Positions 8,114 through 17,094 are shown, counted from the first letter of the stretch. The stretch: 58,839 nt of DNA from Gemmatimonadaceae bacterium (GCA_024710705.1 JANJUF010000105.1:1-58839); one strand, 5' to 3'. Translations and numbers: made by a program. Notes: generated by a model not told the origin, from the letters alone.

Positions 8114-9511
8114 ATGCCTGACCATCCGCGCCACCGCGCCCCGTACGAAAACGTCCTCGAGACGATCGCCTGGACCCCGCTCATCCGCCTGACCCGCGTG
8201 ACGGCCGGCATCACGACGCCGGTGTACGGCAAGGCGGAGTTCTTCAATCCCGGCGGTTCGGTGAAAGACCGGATCGGCCTGCCGATGGTGGAGCGCTTCG
8301 AGCGCGAGGGGAAGCTCAAGCCCGGTGGTACGATCGTGGAAGGCACCAGCGGCAACACCGGCGTGGGACTGGCGTTGGCGGCGGCCCTGAAAGGCTACAA
8401 GTGCATCTTCACCATGCCGGACAAGATGTCGCAGGAGAAGGTCCGGCTGCTCAAGGCATTCGGCGCCGAGGTCATCATCACGCCGACGGCGGTCGCACCG
8501 GACCATCCCGACAGCTACACCTCGATGGCGAAGCGGATCGCGAAGGAGACGCCGGGCGCCGTGCTGGCCGACCAGTTCTACAACCAGGCGAACCCCGACG
8601 CACACGAGGCGACCACCGGCCCGGAACTCTGGGAGCAGACGGAAGGAAAGATCACGCATTTCGTGGCTGGCGCCGGCACCGGCGGTACGCTGACGGGAGT
8701 GGCGCGCTACCTGAAGAAGAGGAATCCGACGGTGCAGATCGTCGGGGCGGATCCGGTAGGGTCGATCCTCGCCGAGGTGTGGCGCAGCGGCGGCAAGAAT
8801 CACCCGCAGGGCGCGCCGTACAAGGTGGAGGGCATCGGCCAGGACAAGGTGCCGGGCACGCTCGACCTCTCGTTGATCGACGACTACATCACCGTCAGCG
8901 ACCGCGACGCGTTCACGATGGCGCGACGGCTGACGCGTGAAGAGGGGATGTTCGTCGGAGGCTCGGCGGGGCTGATCGCGCATGCCGCGCTGAGCGTGGC
9001 GCGTCGCGTGAACGATCCAAGCGCCTGCGTGGTGACGGTGCTCTGTGACACGGGGGAGCGCTATCTCTCGAAGGTGTTCAACGACGAATGGATGCGCGAG
9101 AATCAGCTGCTGGACGCGGAGAAGGTCACGCTCGGGCAGCTGCTCGCCGTGAAGGGTGGCGAGATTCCGGCGCTCGTGAGCGCGACGCCCGGGCAAAGTG
9201 TGCGTCAGGCGTTGGGCCTGATGCGGCTGCACGACGTCTCGCAGCTGCCGGTGATGGATGGTGCGGCCTGCGTGGGATCGGTGAGCGAGAGCACGCTCAG
9301 CGTGCGCAGCCTCGAGGACACCAAGGTGCTCGAGCGCACCGTGAGCGACGTCATGGATGCGCCCTTTCCCGTGGTGGATGCGGCGACCCCGGCCGACGCG
9401 GCGGTCAAGATGCTCGGGCGCAGCAATCCGGCAGTGCTGGTGCGCGACCACGGGACGATGCAGGGCATCCTGACGCGCTCGGACCTGCTGCAGTTCCTGA
9501 TGGCGCGCTGA
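8114..9511 (+). CDS. Cystathionine beta-synthase / cysteine synthase family protein with CBS domains
   Basis: 465 residues. The PLP-dependent fold-type II domain covers about residues 10-325: the PLP lysine is Lys51 in PGGSVKDR, the phosphate/substrate loop is GTSGNTGVGLA, and the glycine-rich PLP-phosphate loop is GAGTGGTLTG. A pair of CBS motifs follows (residues about 340-465: ALGLMRLHDVSQLPVMDG; SDVMDAPFPVVDAATPADAA). This layout equals human or yeast CBS without the heme domain: condensation of serine (or O-acetylserine) with homocysteine or sulfide, with the CBS pair as a possible adenosyl-ligand sensor. Substrate cannot be fixed from the sequence. It is the first gene of a run continuing with ddl. 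Confidence 0.92.
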   Translation: MPDHPRHRAPYENVLETIAWTPLIRLTRVTAGITTPVYGKAEFFNPGGSVKDRIGLPMVERFEREGKLKPGGTIVEGTSGNTGVGLALAAALKGYKCIFTMPDKMSQEKVRLLKAFGAEVIITPTAVAPDHPDSYTSMAKRIAKETPGAVLADQFYNQANPDAHEATTGPELWEQTEGKITHFVAGAGTGGTLTGVARYLKKRNPTVQIVGADPVGSILAEVWRSGGKNHPQGAPYKVEGIGQDKVPGTLDLSLIDDYITVSDRDAFTMARRLTREEGMFVGGSAGLIAHAALSVARRVNDPSACVVTVLCDTGERYLSKVFNDEWMRENQLLDAEKVTLGQLLAVKGGEIPALVSATPGQSVRQALGLMRLHDVSQLPVMDGAACVGSVSESTLSVRSLEDTKVLERTVSDVMDAPFPVVDAATPADAAVKMLGRSNPAVLVRDHGTMQGILTRSDLLQFLMAR

Positions 9512-9512
9512 C

Positions 9513-10454
9513 GTGCGGATTCTCGTGTTGATGGGAGGAAACTCGTCCGAGCGCGAGGTCTCGCTGTCGAGCGGGCGGCGCGTGGCGGCGGCACTGCGCG
9601 AGCGGGGGCACACGGTCACTGAGGCGGACCCCCATCCCGATCCCTTCGCGGTGCTGGCGGCGGCGCGCGCCGCGGACGTGGTCTGGCTGGCCCTGCACGG
9701 TGGGGTCGGCGAGGACGGGACGATTCAGGCCCTCTTCGATTTGGCGGGCGTGCGCTACACCGGGAGCGGGGTGTTGGGCAGTGCGCTGGCCATGGACAAG
9801 GATCTGTCGAAGACGCTCTGCCGTGCGGCGGGGGTGCCCACGGCCGACTGGAGGATGCTGACGGCCGGCTCGCCGGCCGCGTGGCGGGAACCGGCGTACG
9901 CAGTGGAGACGTTCGCGGCGCTGGGGGCGCGGGTCGTCGTGAAGCCGTCCAAACAGGGTTCCACGGTGGGACTTTCGGTGGTGGATGCGCCGAACGCCCT
10001 AGCCACGGCCATCGTAGAGGCCTTCAAGCACGATGACGAGGTGATGCTGGAGGCCTACATTCCGGGCCGCGAGCTCACGGTGGGGGTACTGGGGGACGAG
10101 GCGCTCCCGGTTGGCGAAATCATCCCCAAGCACGAGATTTACGACTACGAATGCAAGTATGTGGCGGGAATGGCGGAGGAGCTCTTTCCGGCGCCGATTA
10201 CCGACACGGAGCGGGACGAGGTGCAGCGCCTGGCGCTGCTGACCTACGCCGCGCTGAAGTTGCGGGGATGTGCACGGATTGACTTCCGGATGGCTCCGGA
10301 CGGCGGAATGTTCTGCCTTGAGGCGAACACCCTGCCAGGCATGACGGGAACGAGTCTGGTGCCGCAAGCGGCGCTGGCGGCGGGGATTGGGTTCCCGGAA
10401 CTGTGCGAGCGGATCGCCCTCGATGGGCTGCGCGCGCGAGGAGGAGTGGAATGA
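9513..10454 (+). CDS. ddl: D-alanine--D-alanine ligase
   Basis: 313 residues, start GTG 9513, one base after the previous stop. The N-terminal GGNSSEREVSLSSG motif, the ATP-grasp core (VVVKPSKQGSTVGLSVV) and the C-terminal RIDFRMAPDGGMFCLEANT with LPGMTGTSLVP are diagnostic of Ddl, which makes the D-Ala-D-Ala dipeptide for peptidoglycan. The E/N residues of FCLEANTLPG bind magnesium. The gene downstream overlaps by ATGA. A second, more divergent Ddl-like ligase lies at 21561-22574 on the other strand; this one is the housekeeping enzyme. Confidence 0.95.
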   Translation: MRILVLMGGNSSEREVSLSSGRRVAAALRERGHTVTEADPHPDPFAVLAAARAADVVWLALHGGVGEDGTIQALFDLAGVRYTGSGVLGSALAMDKDLSKTLCRAAGVPTADWRMLTAGSPAAWREPAYAVETFAALGARVVVKPSKQGSTVGLSVVDAPNALATAIVEAFKHDDEVMLEAYIPGRELTVGVLGDEALPVGEIIPKHEIYDYECKYVAGMAEELFPAPITDTERDEVQRLALLTYAALKLRGCARIDFRMAPDGGMFCLEANTLPGMTGTSLVPQAALAAGIGFPELCERIALDGLRARGGVE

Positions 10455-11113
10455 CGGGAGCAATGCCATTGGCTGCCGCGCTCGCGGGCGTGCCGGCGGG
10501 TGTGCAGGCGCTCGGCCCCTGGGCCGGACGCCGCCAACTCTATGTGCGCTTCGCCGGTGAGGCCGAGACGGCGACGATGTACATGGCGCCGGCGCTGATC
10601 CGCGAGATGCAGCGGCAGCTGCAACGCTCCACCTTCCACTCGATCGTGATCGGGGGGCGCGACCCGCTGGGCAGCGTGGCCTTCCTGAAAGCGGCGCTGG
10701 ATGGCGTGAAGCCGACGATTCCGGTGATGCTCGATACCGACGGCATGCGCCCGGAGGAACTGCCGGGCCTGCTGGGGCATCTCGCGCTCGTGCAGGTCAC
10801 GGTGGAGTTCGTGGGCGGCGAAGCGGCGATGGACCATGCGTTGGCGACGATCCAGGCGGCCGCGAAGGGCAGCGTGCCACACGCGCTCGTGCTCGTGCCG
10901 CGTGAGGACACCACCGACTCCGTGCTGCTGCGCGTGGTGGAGGAGGCGCACGCGGTGAGTCCCGGCGTGCAGGTGGTGATCCACCCGCCCATCACGGGCG
11001 AAGGAAACCCCGTGCTCGATCGCCGCTGGGCGACGTTGCTGGAGCAGGCGATGGCCGTGCATGCCGACACGCGGTTGGCGCTGAAGGTGCCGCCGCCGAC
11101 CGGGCTGCGCTGA
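10451..11113 (+). CDS. Cysteine-free protein with a radical-SAM/QueE-like pattern
   Basis: 220 residues from ATG 10451 (ATGA overlap with ddl). I do not recognise it with certainty. The stretch IVIGGRDPLGSVAFLKAALD, then IPVMLDTDGMRPEELPGLLG and LVQVTVEFVGG, follows the spacing of a radical-SAM barrel (GGEPLL..., LETNG..., D.V..D.K in QueE-type proteins), and the last part (VQVVIHPP) also fits. Yet the protein contains no cysteine at all, so the iron-sulfur CxxxCxxC loop is absent. The N-terminus starts directly at WAGRRQLYVRFAG. It may be a degenerate radical-SAM homologue kept for another purpose. queF, an enzyme of the same pathway as QueE, lies two genes downstream. Confidence 0.6.
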   Translation: MTGAMPLAAALAGVPAGVQALGPWAGRRQLYVRFAGEAETATMYMAPALIREMQRQLQRSTFHSIVIGGRDPLGSVAFLKAALDGVKPTIPVMLDTDGMRPEELPGLLGHLALVQVTVEFVGGEAAMDHALATIQAAAKGSVPHALVLVPREDTTDSVLLRVVEEAHAVSPGVQVVIHPPITGEGNPVLDRRWATLLEQAMAVHADTRLALKVPPPTGLR

Positions 11114-11118
11114 CCGCG

Positions 11119-12051
11119 ATGTCCGCCGCCGTCCCTCCCACGTCCGCGCCGGAGCGCGCGTCGCCGATCACGCCGGTGGTGGCCTGGCTGGTGGGTGGGA
11201 TGCTGGCCATGCACTTCCTGCGTTGGACGGTGTTGCAGCCCGACGTGCTGATCGAGGCGTTCGGTTTCCGGCGCGGTGATCTCGACAGCGGGCGCTGGTG
11301 GACGGCGGCCACGTACGCACTTGTACATCCCAGCGCCACGATGCTCGCCTTGAGCGTGTACGTGCTGTTGCTGTTTGGGCCGCGGCTGGAACGCCTGTGG
11401 GGCTCCCGGCGGCTTGCCGGCTTCGTGGCCTTCGCGGCCCTCGGGGGCTGGATCGTGCATCTCTTCATCGGCGCCGAGTCCACGCTGTTGGGCGGAACGT
11501 CGGTGGCGCTCGGTGTGCTCGGTGCCCACGCGCTTCGCTGGGGCCACGAGGAACGCCTGCTGGTGGGCGGCTTCACGGCGCGCGTGCGATGGCTGGCGGC
11601 CGTGGTCGGCGCCATCGTGCTGTTGGTCGGCCTGCAGGAACCCGTTGGCGGAGGCGTACCCTTCCTGGCGCACCTCGGGGGCCTCGCGACCGCGTGGCTG
11701 TTCGCGCGCGCGACGAGCGTGCTGCTGGTGGAGCGTTTCCGCGAAGGCGTGTCGGCCCTGCCCGACGAGCCGCCCGAGGATCAACCGCCGCGCGCCGTGC
11801 CGCGCACCCTGCCGCGCTCGCGCGCCCAGCGTGAATCCATCGACGACGTGGTGGCGCGCACCAACGCCGAGGCCCCGCGTCGCCGGGCGCCGCAGCGTCG
11901 GGACGTCCCGCGGTCCACGGCGGCCGAGGCGCAGGTGCCGCCCTCGCTCGATGCCATTCTCGACAAGATTTCCGCCGAAGGACTCGACCGGCTCTCGCCG
12001 GCCGAGCGCCAGGTGCTGGATGACCATTCGCGTCGCCTGCGCGACGCCTGA
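11119..12051 (+). CDS. Rhomboid family intramembrane serine protease-like protein
   Basis: 310 residues, ATG 11119. Five or six membrane segments fill residues 17-205. Rhomboid landmarks are visible: [13 protein letters not shown] (the first-helix His region), [14 protein letters not shown] with a serine at 128 in the position of the GxSG nucleophile (the last G is V here), and [12 protein letters not shown] with His185 in place of the catalytic histidine. After the membrane part comes a long basic linker and a conserved C-terminal helical tail ([20 protein letters not shown]), as found in cytoplasmic tails of some bacterial rhomboids. Serine and histidine are both present, so activity is plausible. 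Confidence 0.8.
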   Translation: MSAAVPPTSAPERASPITPVVAWLVGGMLAMHFLRWTVLQPDVLIEAFGFRRGDLDSGRWWTAATYALVHPSATMLALSVYVLLLFGPRLERLWGSRRLAGFVAFAALGGWIVHLFIGAESTLLGGTSVALGVLGAHALRWGHEERLLVGGFTARVRWLAAVVGAIVLLVGLQEPVGGGVPFLAHLGGLATAWLFARATSVLLVERFREGVSALPDEPPEDQPPRAVPRTLPRSRAQRESIDDVVARTNAEAPRRRAPQRRDVPRSTAAEAQVPPSLDAILDKISAEGLDRLSPAERQVLDDHSRRLRDA

Positions 12052-12061
12052 CACCCCCGAC

Positions 12062-12454
12062 ATGCCACAGCCCGAACTGCTCGAAACGTTCCCGAACCCC
12101 TACGCGGACCGGGACTACGAGATCTTCATGACGACGCCGGAGTTCACGTCGCTCTGCCCGCTCGGCGGCGTGGAGTCCGATGCGGCCGAGCTTGCCCTCC
12201 TCAAGGGCGGCGCGCCCGACTTCGCGACCATCAACATCACGTACGTGCCGGATGCCGAGTGCATTGAGCTGAAGAGCCTGAAGCTCTACCTCTGGAGTTT
12301 CCGCAACGACGGCATCTTCTACGAGCGCGTGGTGAACCGGATCCTCGACGACCTGGTGGCCAAGGTGCAGCCGCGGTCCATCAAGGTCGTCGGCGACTTC
12401 AACGTGCGCGGCGGGATCAAGTCCATCATCAGCGCGTCGCATACGAAGCGCTGA
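12062..12454 (+). CDS. queF: NADPH-dependent 7-cyano-7-deazaguanine reductase QueF with insertion
   Basis: 130 residues, ATG 12062. It reduces preQ0 to preQ1 in queuosine biosynthesis. QueF hallmarks are present: FTSLCP with catalytic Cys32, PDFATI with Asp53, and the [17 protein letters not shown] segment that binds substrate and NADPH, then a short C-terminus. In the unimodular enzymes I know, CP and PDFAT are separated by about four residues (TGQ-type); here 18 residues ([18 protein letters not shown]) lie between, a 14-residue insertion next to the active site. It ends 13 bases from the convergent pheA. Confidence 0.92.
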   Translation: MPQPELLETFPNPYADRDYEIFMTTPEFTSLCPLGGVESDAAELALLKGGAPDFATINITYVPDAECIELKSLKLYLWSFRNDGIFYERVVNRILDDLVAKVQPRSIKVVGDFNVRGGIKSIISASHTKR

Positions 12455-12467
12455 ATCCGTCGCCCGG

Positions 12468-13358
12468 TCAGCTGGGCGAGACGGATCCGGAACTCCACCC
12501 GACGCTGCCGCGGCGTCCGGCACCCCAGCGCGGGAAGGTGCCGAGCAGGCGCGTCCCTGTGGTGGCGGCGGCCATGTCGCGCACGACGGCCTCGGCCGCG
12601 GCATCGCCGACCTGGTGGTCGAACTCGATGAAGAAGCGGTAACTCCACGGTTCGCCGGTGGGACGCGATTCGAGTCGCCGAATGCTCACGCCGTGCGTGG
12701 CCAGCGGCGTGAGCGCGCCCAGCAGCGAGCCCGGCGAATCCCCGGTGGTGATGAGGCACATCGTGCGGGCGGGCGTGCCAGCCGGGAGCGATTGTGGCGT
12801 ACGCGACACCGCGAGGAAGCGCGTCTGGTTATCGGAGCGATCCTCGATGTCGGCCTTGAGGATCCTGAGGTCGTAATGGAGAGCGGCGCGCCGGCTGGCC
12901 ACCGCGGCCACGGCGAGGTCGGCGACCTTCGACACGTCCATCGCCGCCCCCGCCGTGTCGTACGACGGATGCACCTCGAGCTGCGGATGCTCCGAGAAGA
13001 AGATCTGGCACTGCGACTGCGCCACCGGATGACAGAGGACGGTGGTGATGTTCTCGAAGCTGGTGTTGGGCGTCCCGAGCAGGCAGTGATGCACGGGCAC
13101 GATGGTCTCGGCCACCACGTGCAGGCCGGGCATCGCCGAGAGGGCATCGTGCGCGCCGGCGATCGAGCCGGCCATGGTGTTCTCGATCGGGAGGACGCCG
13201 CGATCAGCGACGCCGGCCGCCACCGACGCCGTCACGTCGGCAAAGTCACGGTACGGCAGGCGCTGCACGTCGCCTCCCCAGAGCTGCTGGATCGCCTCAT
13301 CGGAGAACGAGCCGATCTCGCCTTGGAAGGCGATGCGGAGGCGGGCGCGATCGCCCAC
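12468..13358 (-). CDS. pheA: Prephenate dehydratase
   Basis: 296 residues, start GTG 13358, sharing one base with the stop codon of the upstream M16 gene. It makes phenylpyruvate from prephenate for phenylalanine synthesis. The dehydratase domain has the family opening (RIAFQGEIGSFSDEA), the GVLPIENTMAG loop and the catalytic DNQTRF motif. An ACT regulatory domain follows (PGSLLGALTPLATHGVSIR, then LESRPTGEPWSYRFFIEFD), which normally gives feedback inhibition by phenylalanine. No chorismate mutase domain is fused. Its position behind two peptidase genes suggests simple co-transcription. Confidence 0.96.
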   Translation of the reverse strand: MGDRARLRIAFQGEIGSFSDEAIQQLWGGDVQRLPYRDFADVTASVAAGVADRGVLPIENTMAGSIAGAHDALSAMPGLHVVAETIVPVHHCLLGTPNTSFENITTVLCHPVAQSQCQIFFSEHPQLEVHPSYDTAGAAMDVSKVADLAVAAVASRRAALHYDLRILKADIEDRSDNQTRFLAVSRTPQSLPAGTPARTMCLITTGDSPGSLLGALTPLATHGVSIRRLESRPTGEPWSYRFFIEFDHQVGDAAAEAVVRDMAAATTGTRLLGTFPRWGAGRRGSVGWSSGSVSPS

Positions 13359-14812
13359 TACTTCGTCAGCTCCGCCACGTCGATCACGGTGATGGGTCCG
13401 AGGGAGAGGCGCTCGAGGCCGGCGCGAATCTGCGCCAAGTCGCCGACGATGACGATCGTCGCGATGTCGACGGGCAACAGGCGCCGCGCCACACGCTGCA
13501 CGTCGTCGGCGGAGACGGCGTTGACCTGCGTCACATACTCCTGGAGCCAGCTGAGCGGGAGGTTGAACGCGGCGAGGGCGGTGATCTGCCCGGCGATCTG
13601 GGCGGTGGACTCGAGGTCGCCCGGGACGCCGAGCGCAAGGTAGGCCTTGGCCCGCGCAAGCTCGTCAGGTCCGACAAGGCTGTCTCGCAGCAGGGTCATC
13701 TCGTTGAAGAACTCCACCAGCGCGCTGTCGGTGACGTTGGTTCGGACGTCGGAGCTGGCCACGAAGGCCCCCGGCAACGGGCGCCACTGGAATCCGGAAC
13801 TCGCACCGTAGGTGTAGCCCTTGGTCTCGCGGAGGTTGGAGTTCAGGCGCGAGGAGAAGGAGCCGCCGAGGATGGTGTTCATCACCTGGATGGCGGCGAA
13901 GTCCGGCGTGGTGCGTTCCAGTCCCGGCGTGCCGATCATGATGACGGACTGCGCGGCGCCCGGCTTGTCCACGAGGAAGACGCGCCGCGTGCCGGCGCGC
14001 ACTGCATTCACCAGCACCGGCGCTGGCGTGCGTTCGGCACCGGAGGCGCGCCAGGCGCCGAACCGCTGCTCCAGCAGGGCACGCGCCTCGGCGTCGGCGA
14101 TGTCGCCGACGACGGTGAAGGTCGCGCGGCCCGGGCGATACGCCCCCGCATGGAACGCGCGGATGGTCGCCGAGTCGAGCGACGCGGTGGACGCGGAGTC
14201 GCCACCGAGTGACTTGTTATACGGATGGCCCGCCGGGAAGAGCAGGCTGCTGAATGCCAGCGAGGCCAGCGCGCGCGGCTGGTCCTTTTGCTGCAGGAGT
14301 CCAGCGAGGCGGAGGTCGCGCTGGCGCCGTACGTCGGTCTCGGCGAATCGGGGGCGCAGTACGACGTCGGCCAGCAGATCGAGTGCCGGTTCGAGGTTCC
14401 GCCGCGCGACACGGAGCGTGATGGAGGTATTGTCCCAATCGGCGCCCGCCGAGAGCGTGGCGCCGAGGTACGCGAGCTCCGACTGGAGTGCGTTTGCGTC
14501 GCGCGCACCGGCGCCCTCGCGGATCATGGTTGCGACGAAGCTCGCGAGCCCGGGCTGGTCGCGGTCGAGTCGGCCGCCGCCGGCGAGCTGCAACGTGACG
14601 TGGACCAGCGGGAGCTCACGCTGTTCGACCACGAGCAATCCGACGCCATTGTCGAGGCGCGCGCGCTTCACGGCAGGTACGACCAGCGCCGGGGACGGCG
14701 CGAGCGCCGGAGGCCTCGTGCGATCAAAGCCATCCTGCTGGGCGGGCAGTGCCAGCGGAGCGAAGGCGAGCGCCAAGCCAAGGATGCGGTGCATCGGCGT
14801 TGCGTGGATCAC
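13358..14812 (-). CDS. M16 family protein, non-catalytic subunit type, secreted
   Basis: 484 residues from GTG 14812, whose GTGA overlaps the stop of the upstream gene; an internal ATG six codons later starts the signal peptide core (HRILGLALAFAPLALPAQ). Two M16 domains follow (RLDNGVGLLVVEQRELPLVH; later SFSSRLNSNLRETKGYTYG). At the place of HxxEH there is GLASFVATMIREG, so no zinc site. It is the inactive partner of the catalytic M16 gene directly upstream. Confidence 0.9.
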   Translation of the reverse strand: MIHATPMHRILGLALAFAPLALPAQQDGFDRTRPPALAPSPALVVPAVKRARLDNGVGLLVVEQRELPLVHVTLQLAGGGRLDRDQPGLASFVATMIREGAGARDANALQSELAYLGATLSAGADWDNTSITLRVARRNLEPALDLLADVVLRPRFAETDVRRQRDLRLAGLLQQKDQPRALASLAFSSLLFPAGHPYNKSLGGDSASTASLDSATIRAFHAGAYRPGRATFTVVGDIADAEARALLEQRFGAWRASGAERTPAPVLVNAVRAGTRRVFLVDKPGAAQSVIMIGTPGLERTTPDFAAIQVMNTILGGSFSSRLNSNLRETKGYTYGASSGFQWRPLPGAFVASSDVRTNVTDSALVEFFNEMTLLRDSLVGPDELARAKAYLALGVPGDLESTAQIAGQITALAAFNLPLSWLQEYVTQVNAVSADDVQRVARRLLPVDIATIVIVGDLAQIRAGLERLSLGPITVIDVAELTK

Positions 14813-16167
14813 GGGGTCACCCTCGGCGTGGCGGCAAGTTCGGTGCGGCCCTGTGGCACCACGCTGAGCGTGACGCGGCCAGCCAGGAGATACTGGCGCA
14901 CCACGCGCTGGACGTCGGCACCGGTCACCGCGCGGTAGCGATCGAGATCGCGCTGGAAGTAGTCCGGCGTGCCGGTGGCGTAGTAGTACGAGTTGAGGCG
15001 GTCGGCCTTGTTGCCCACGAACTCGAGGCTGTTGAGGAACTGCGACTCGATGGCGTTCTTGGCCTGCTCGAGTTCGCGTTCGGTGGGGGGCTGCGCGGCG
15101 AGACGCCGCAGCTCGAGGTCCACGATGCGCTGGAGGGTGTCGAGGCCGACGCCGGGGCGAGCGGTGGCGACGACCTGGAAATCGCCATCGAGGCGCTTCG
15201 ACGAGTTGAAGGCGCTGGCGCCGGTTGCCAGCGGGTGCTCGAAGACGAGGGCCTGCGTGAGACGACTGTTGCGCGCGCCGGCGAGGATGTAGGCCGCAAT
15301 GTCGAGCGCCGCATCATCCGCCGCGTACTCCGGCACCGCGTGCCAGGCCAGGTAGAGCCGCGGCAGCTGCACGCGATCCTCGAGCACGATGGTTGTGTCC
15401 CGCAGCGTGAAGGGGGCAGGTCGCGGTCTCGCGATGGTGGGCCCGCGCGGAATCTCGCCGAACATCTGTCGAGCCAGCGCGCGCACCGAGTCGGCGTTCA
15501 CGTCACCGGCGACGACAATGGTGGCGTTGTTGGGCGTGTAATAGGTCCGGAAGAAATCCTTCACGTCCTCGAGCGAGGCGGCCGAGAGGTCGGCCATGGA
15601 CCCGATGGTGCTCCAGGAGTATGGATGTCCCCGGGGATAGATGGCCGCCACGAGATTCTCGTAGGCCATACCGTACGGCTGGTTCTCGTAGCTCTGCCGC
15701 CGCTCGTTCTTCACCACGTCGCGCTGCAGGTCAACCTTCGGCTCGTCCATGGTCTCGAGCATCCAGCCGAGACGATCCGCTTCGAGCCAGAGCATCAGCG
15801 GCAGCGCGGCCGCGGGGCCGGATTCGTAATAGTTGGTCCGATCAGGGTTCGTGGAGCCGTTGTTGTTGGCGCCGGCGGCCTCGAGCAGGCGATCGAACTG
15901 CGGGTAGGGCGCATTCTTCGAACCCATGAACATCAGGTGCTCGAAAAGATGGGCGAACCCGGTCCGGCCCACCTTCTCGTCGCCCGACCCGACATGGTAC
16001 CACACGTTCGTGGTCACCACGGGCACGCTGCGATCTTCGTGGATAATCAGCGTGAGGCCGTTGGGCAGGGTGTCGACGGAGGTGGGCACGCGCAGGGATT
16101 GGGCGTGGGCGGAACCGCCGAACACGGCAAGCGCGAGACCGGCGAGGAGCGTGGCGCGTCGAGGCAT
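14809..16167 (-). CDS. M16 family zinc metallopeptidase, catalytic subunit, secreted
   Basis: 452 residues from ATG 16167, chosen because a typical signal peptide starts there (PRRATLLAGLALAVFGGSAHAQ); the frame is open further upstream without a credible start. The inverted zinc motif HLFEH is present (GRTGFAHLFEHLMFMGS), with the downstream glutamate region (DVVKNERRQSYENQPYG). The second domain carries SRLTQALVFEHPLATG. It is likely a periplasmic or outer-membrane-associated peptidase working with the inactive partner encoded next. The possible promoter element TAAGTT lies about 30 bases upstream on the gene strand. Confidence 0.94.
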   Translation of the reverse strand: MPRRATLLAGLALAVFGGSAHAQSLRVPTSVDTLPNGLTLIIHEDRSVPVVTTNVWYHVGSGDEKVGRTGFAHLFEHLMFMGSKNAPYPQFDRLLEAAGANNNGSTNPDRTNYYESGPAAALPLMLWLEADRLGWMLETMDEPKVDLQRDVVKNERRQSYENQPYGMAYENLVAAIYPRGHPYSWSTIGSMADLSAASLEDVKDFFRTYYTPNNATIVVAGDVNADSVRALARQMFGEIPRGPTIARPRPAPFTLRDTTIVLEDRVQLPRLYLAWHAVPEYAADDAALDIAAYILAGARNSRLTQALVFEHPLATGASAFNSSKRLDGDFQVVATARPGVGLDTLQRIVDLELRRLAAQPPTERELEQAKNAIESQFLNSLEFVGNKADRLNSYYYATGTPDYFQRDLDRYRAVTGADVQRVVRQYLLAGRVTLSVVPQGRTELAATPRVTP

Positions 16168-16318
16168 ACTGGGCAGGCTGAAGGTGGCGTCCGGAGGGAA
16201 CTTACCGAATCTCACTGCGGACAGTGACCACGGGGTCGGGGCGGCAATGGAGGCGGATTGGCCCGCCCGCAGCATGGGCGACGGACGGCACTGGGTGGGC
16301 CGCCCCAACACGGCCGGA

Positions 16319-16340
16319 AAGTGCCACCCGTTGGGCACTT
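16319..16340. other. Short hairpin in the 239-base gap between M16 gene and tRNA
   Basis: AAGTGCC (16319-16325) pairs with GGCACTT (16334-16340) around 8 bases. The gap 16168-16406 holds no credible gene; apart from this hairpin and the tRNA promoter nothing else is evident. Confidence 0.4.
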
Positions 16341-16367
16341 ACGTGACCTGCGGGGTTGCGTCCCGGC

Positions 16368-16396
16368 TTGAGAACAGGGGCTCTCCTGACTACGTT
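16368..16396 (+). promoter_or_regulatory. Sigma-70-type promoter of tRNA-Phe
   Basis: TTGAGA (16368-16373), a 17-base spacer and TACGTT (16391-16396), placed 10 bases before the mature tRNA 5' end. This is the clearest -35/-10 pair in the window. Confidence 0.7.
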
Positions 16397-16406
16397 TCCC
16401 GACTGC

Positions 16407-16479
<73 letters not shown>

Positions 16480-16493
16480 CTGGTTCCGACGTC

Positions 16494-16528
16494 CGAGAAG
16501 CGCCCGGCCCCGTGCCGGGCGCTTCTCG
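16494..16528. terminator. Terminator hairpin between tRNA-Phe and the convergent VKOR gene
   Basis: A perfect 15-bp stem (16494-16508 with 16514-16528) and a 5-base loop. There is no U-tract on either strand. Its position between two convergent units suggests it serves both. It shares the core GAAGCGCCC with the hairpin at 3187. Confidence 0.75.
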
Positions 16529-16540
16529 CGTTCCGGGGCG

Positions 16541-17023
16541 CTACCCCCCGAGGCTGCGCACGCGTCGCCACTCAAGCCAGACGACGACCGAGAGCACCGT
16601 GATCGACACGGCCGAGATGGCGCACCACGGACAGAAGGTCTTGAGGCGGAAGAACTCGAAGTACTTGAGGCGCAGCGTGAAGAGCAACGCGGGGTAGACG
16701 AGCAGCAGGAAGGCCCGCGCAGGCCAGCGCGAGTCCGCGAACCGTGCGGACGTACCGAGCAGCGCCACGGTCAGCAAGAGCGCGTAGCCCACCGCGCCGA
16801 TGAGCGCGACGTCCACTCCGAGAAACCAGCTCCACGGGGAGTACTGGACCAGCGCGCAGCCGCCCCCACCTCCGCAGGCAAGCGCCCCGGCCTTCCCCAG
16901 CTTCCACAGATGGAGGTACGCCGCGACCAGCGCGTTGACAAGCGCGATCACGGCGATCAGCTGTCGCCAGGTGAGGCCGAGGAGACCGCTGCGCGGCGGC
17001 CGGGGCTGAGCAGTCGTGGACAT
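16541..17023 (-). CDS. Vitamin K epoxide reductase (VKOR)-like membrane protein
   Basis: 160 residues from ATG 17023, chosen because a TAAGTT hexamer sits 8 bases before it and membrane segment 1 follows soon after; longer in-frame extensions cross the divergent promoter. Four membrane helices. The VKOR redox pairs are visible: a loop pair CGGGGGC (about residues 48-54) followed by the conserved serine/tyrosine region, and the active-site CPWC (about residue 135). Bacterial VKOR homologues reoxidise a periplasmic thiol oxidase with quinone, replacing DsbB. No fused thioredoxin domain is present. Confidence 0.9.
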   Translation of the reverse strand: MSTTAQPRPPRSGLLGLTWRQLIAVIALVNALVAAYLHLWKLGKAGALACGGGGGCALVQYSPWSWFLGVDVALIGAVGYALLLTVALLGTSARFADSRWPARAFLLLVYPALLFTLRLKYFEFFRLKTFCPWCAISAVSITVLSVVVWLEWRRVRSLGG

Positions 17024-17031
17024 CGAGGCGT

Positions 17032-17037
17032 AACTTA
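17032..17037 (-). promoter_or_regulatory. Putative -10 element (TAAGTT) of the VKOR gene, leaderless type
   Basis: Read on the minus strand, TAAGTT ends 8 bases before ATG 17023; no Shine-Dalgarno sequence fits. Confidence 0.5.
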
Positions 17038-17094
17038 ACGCACATCTGCCGCGCGCCTCCATCCTCACGCCAGGCGCGTCACTGGAACGTCGTC

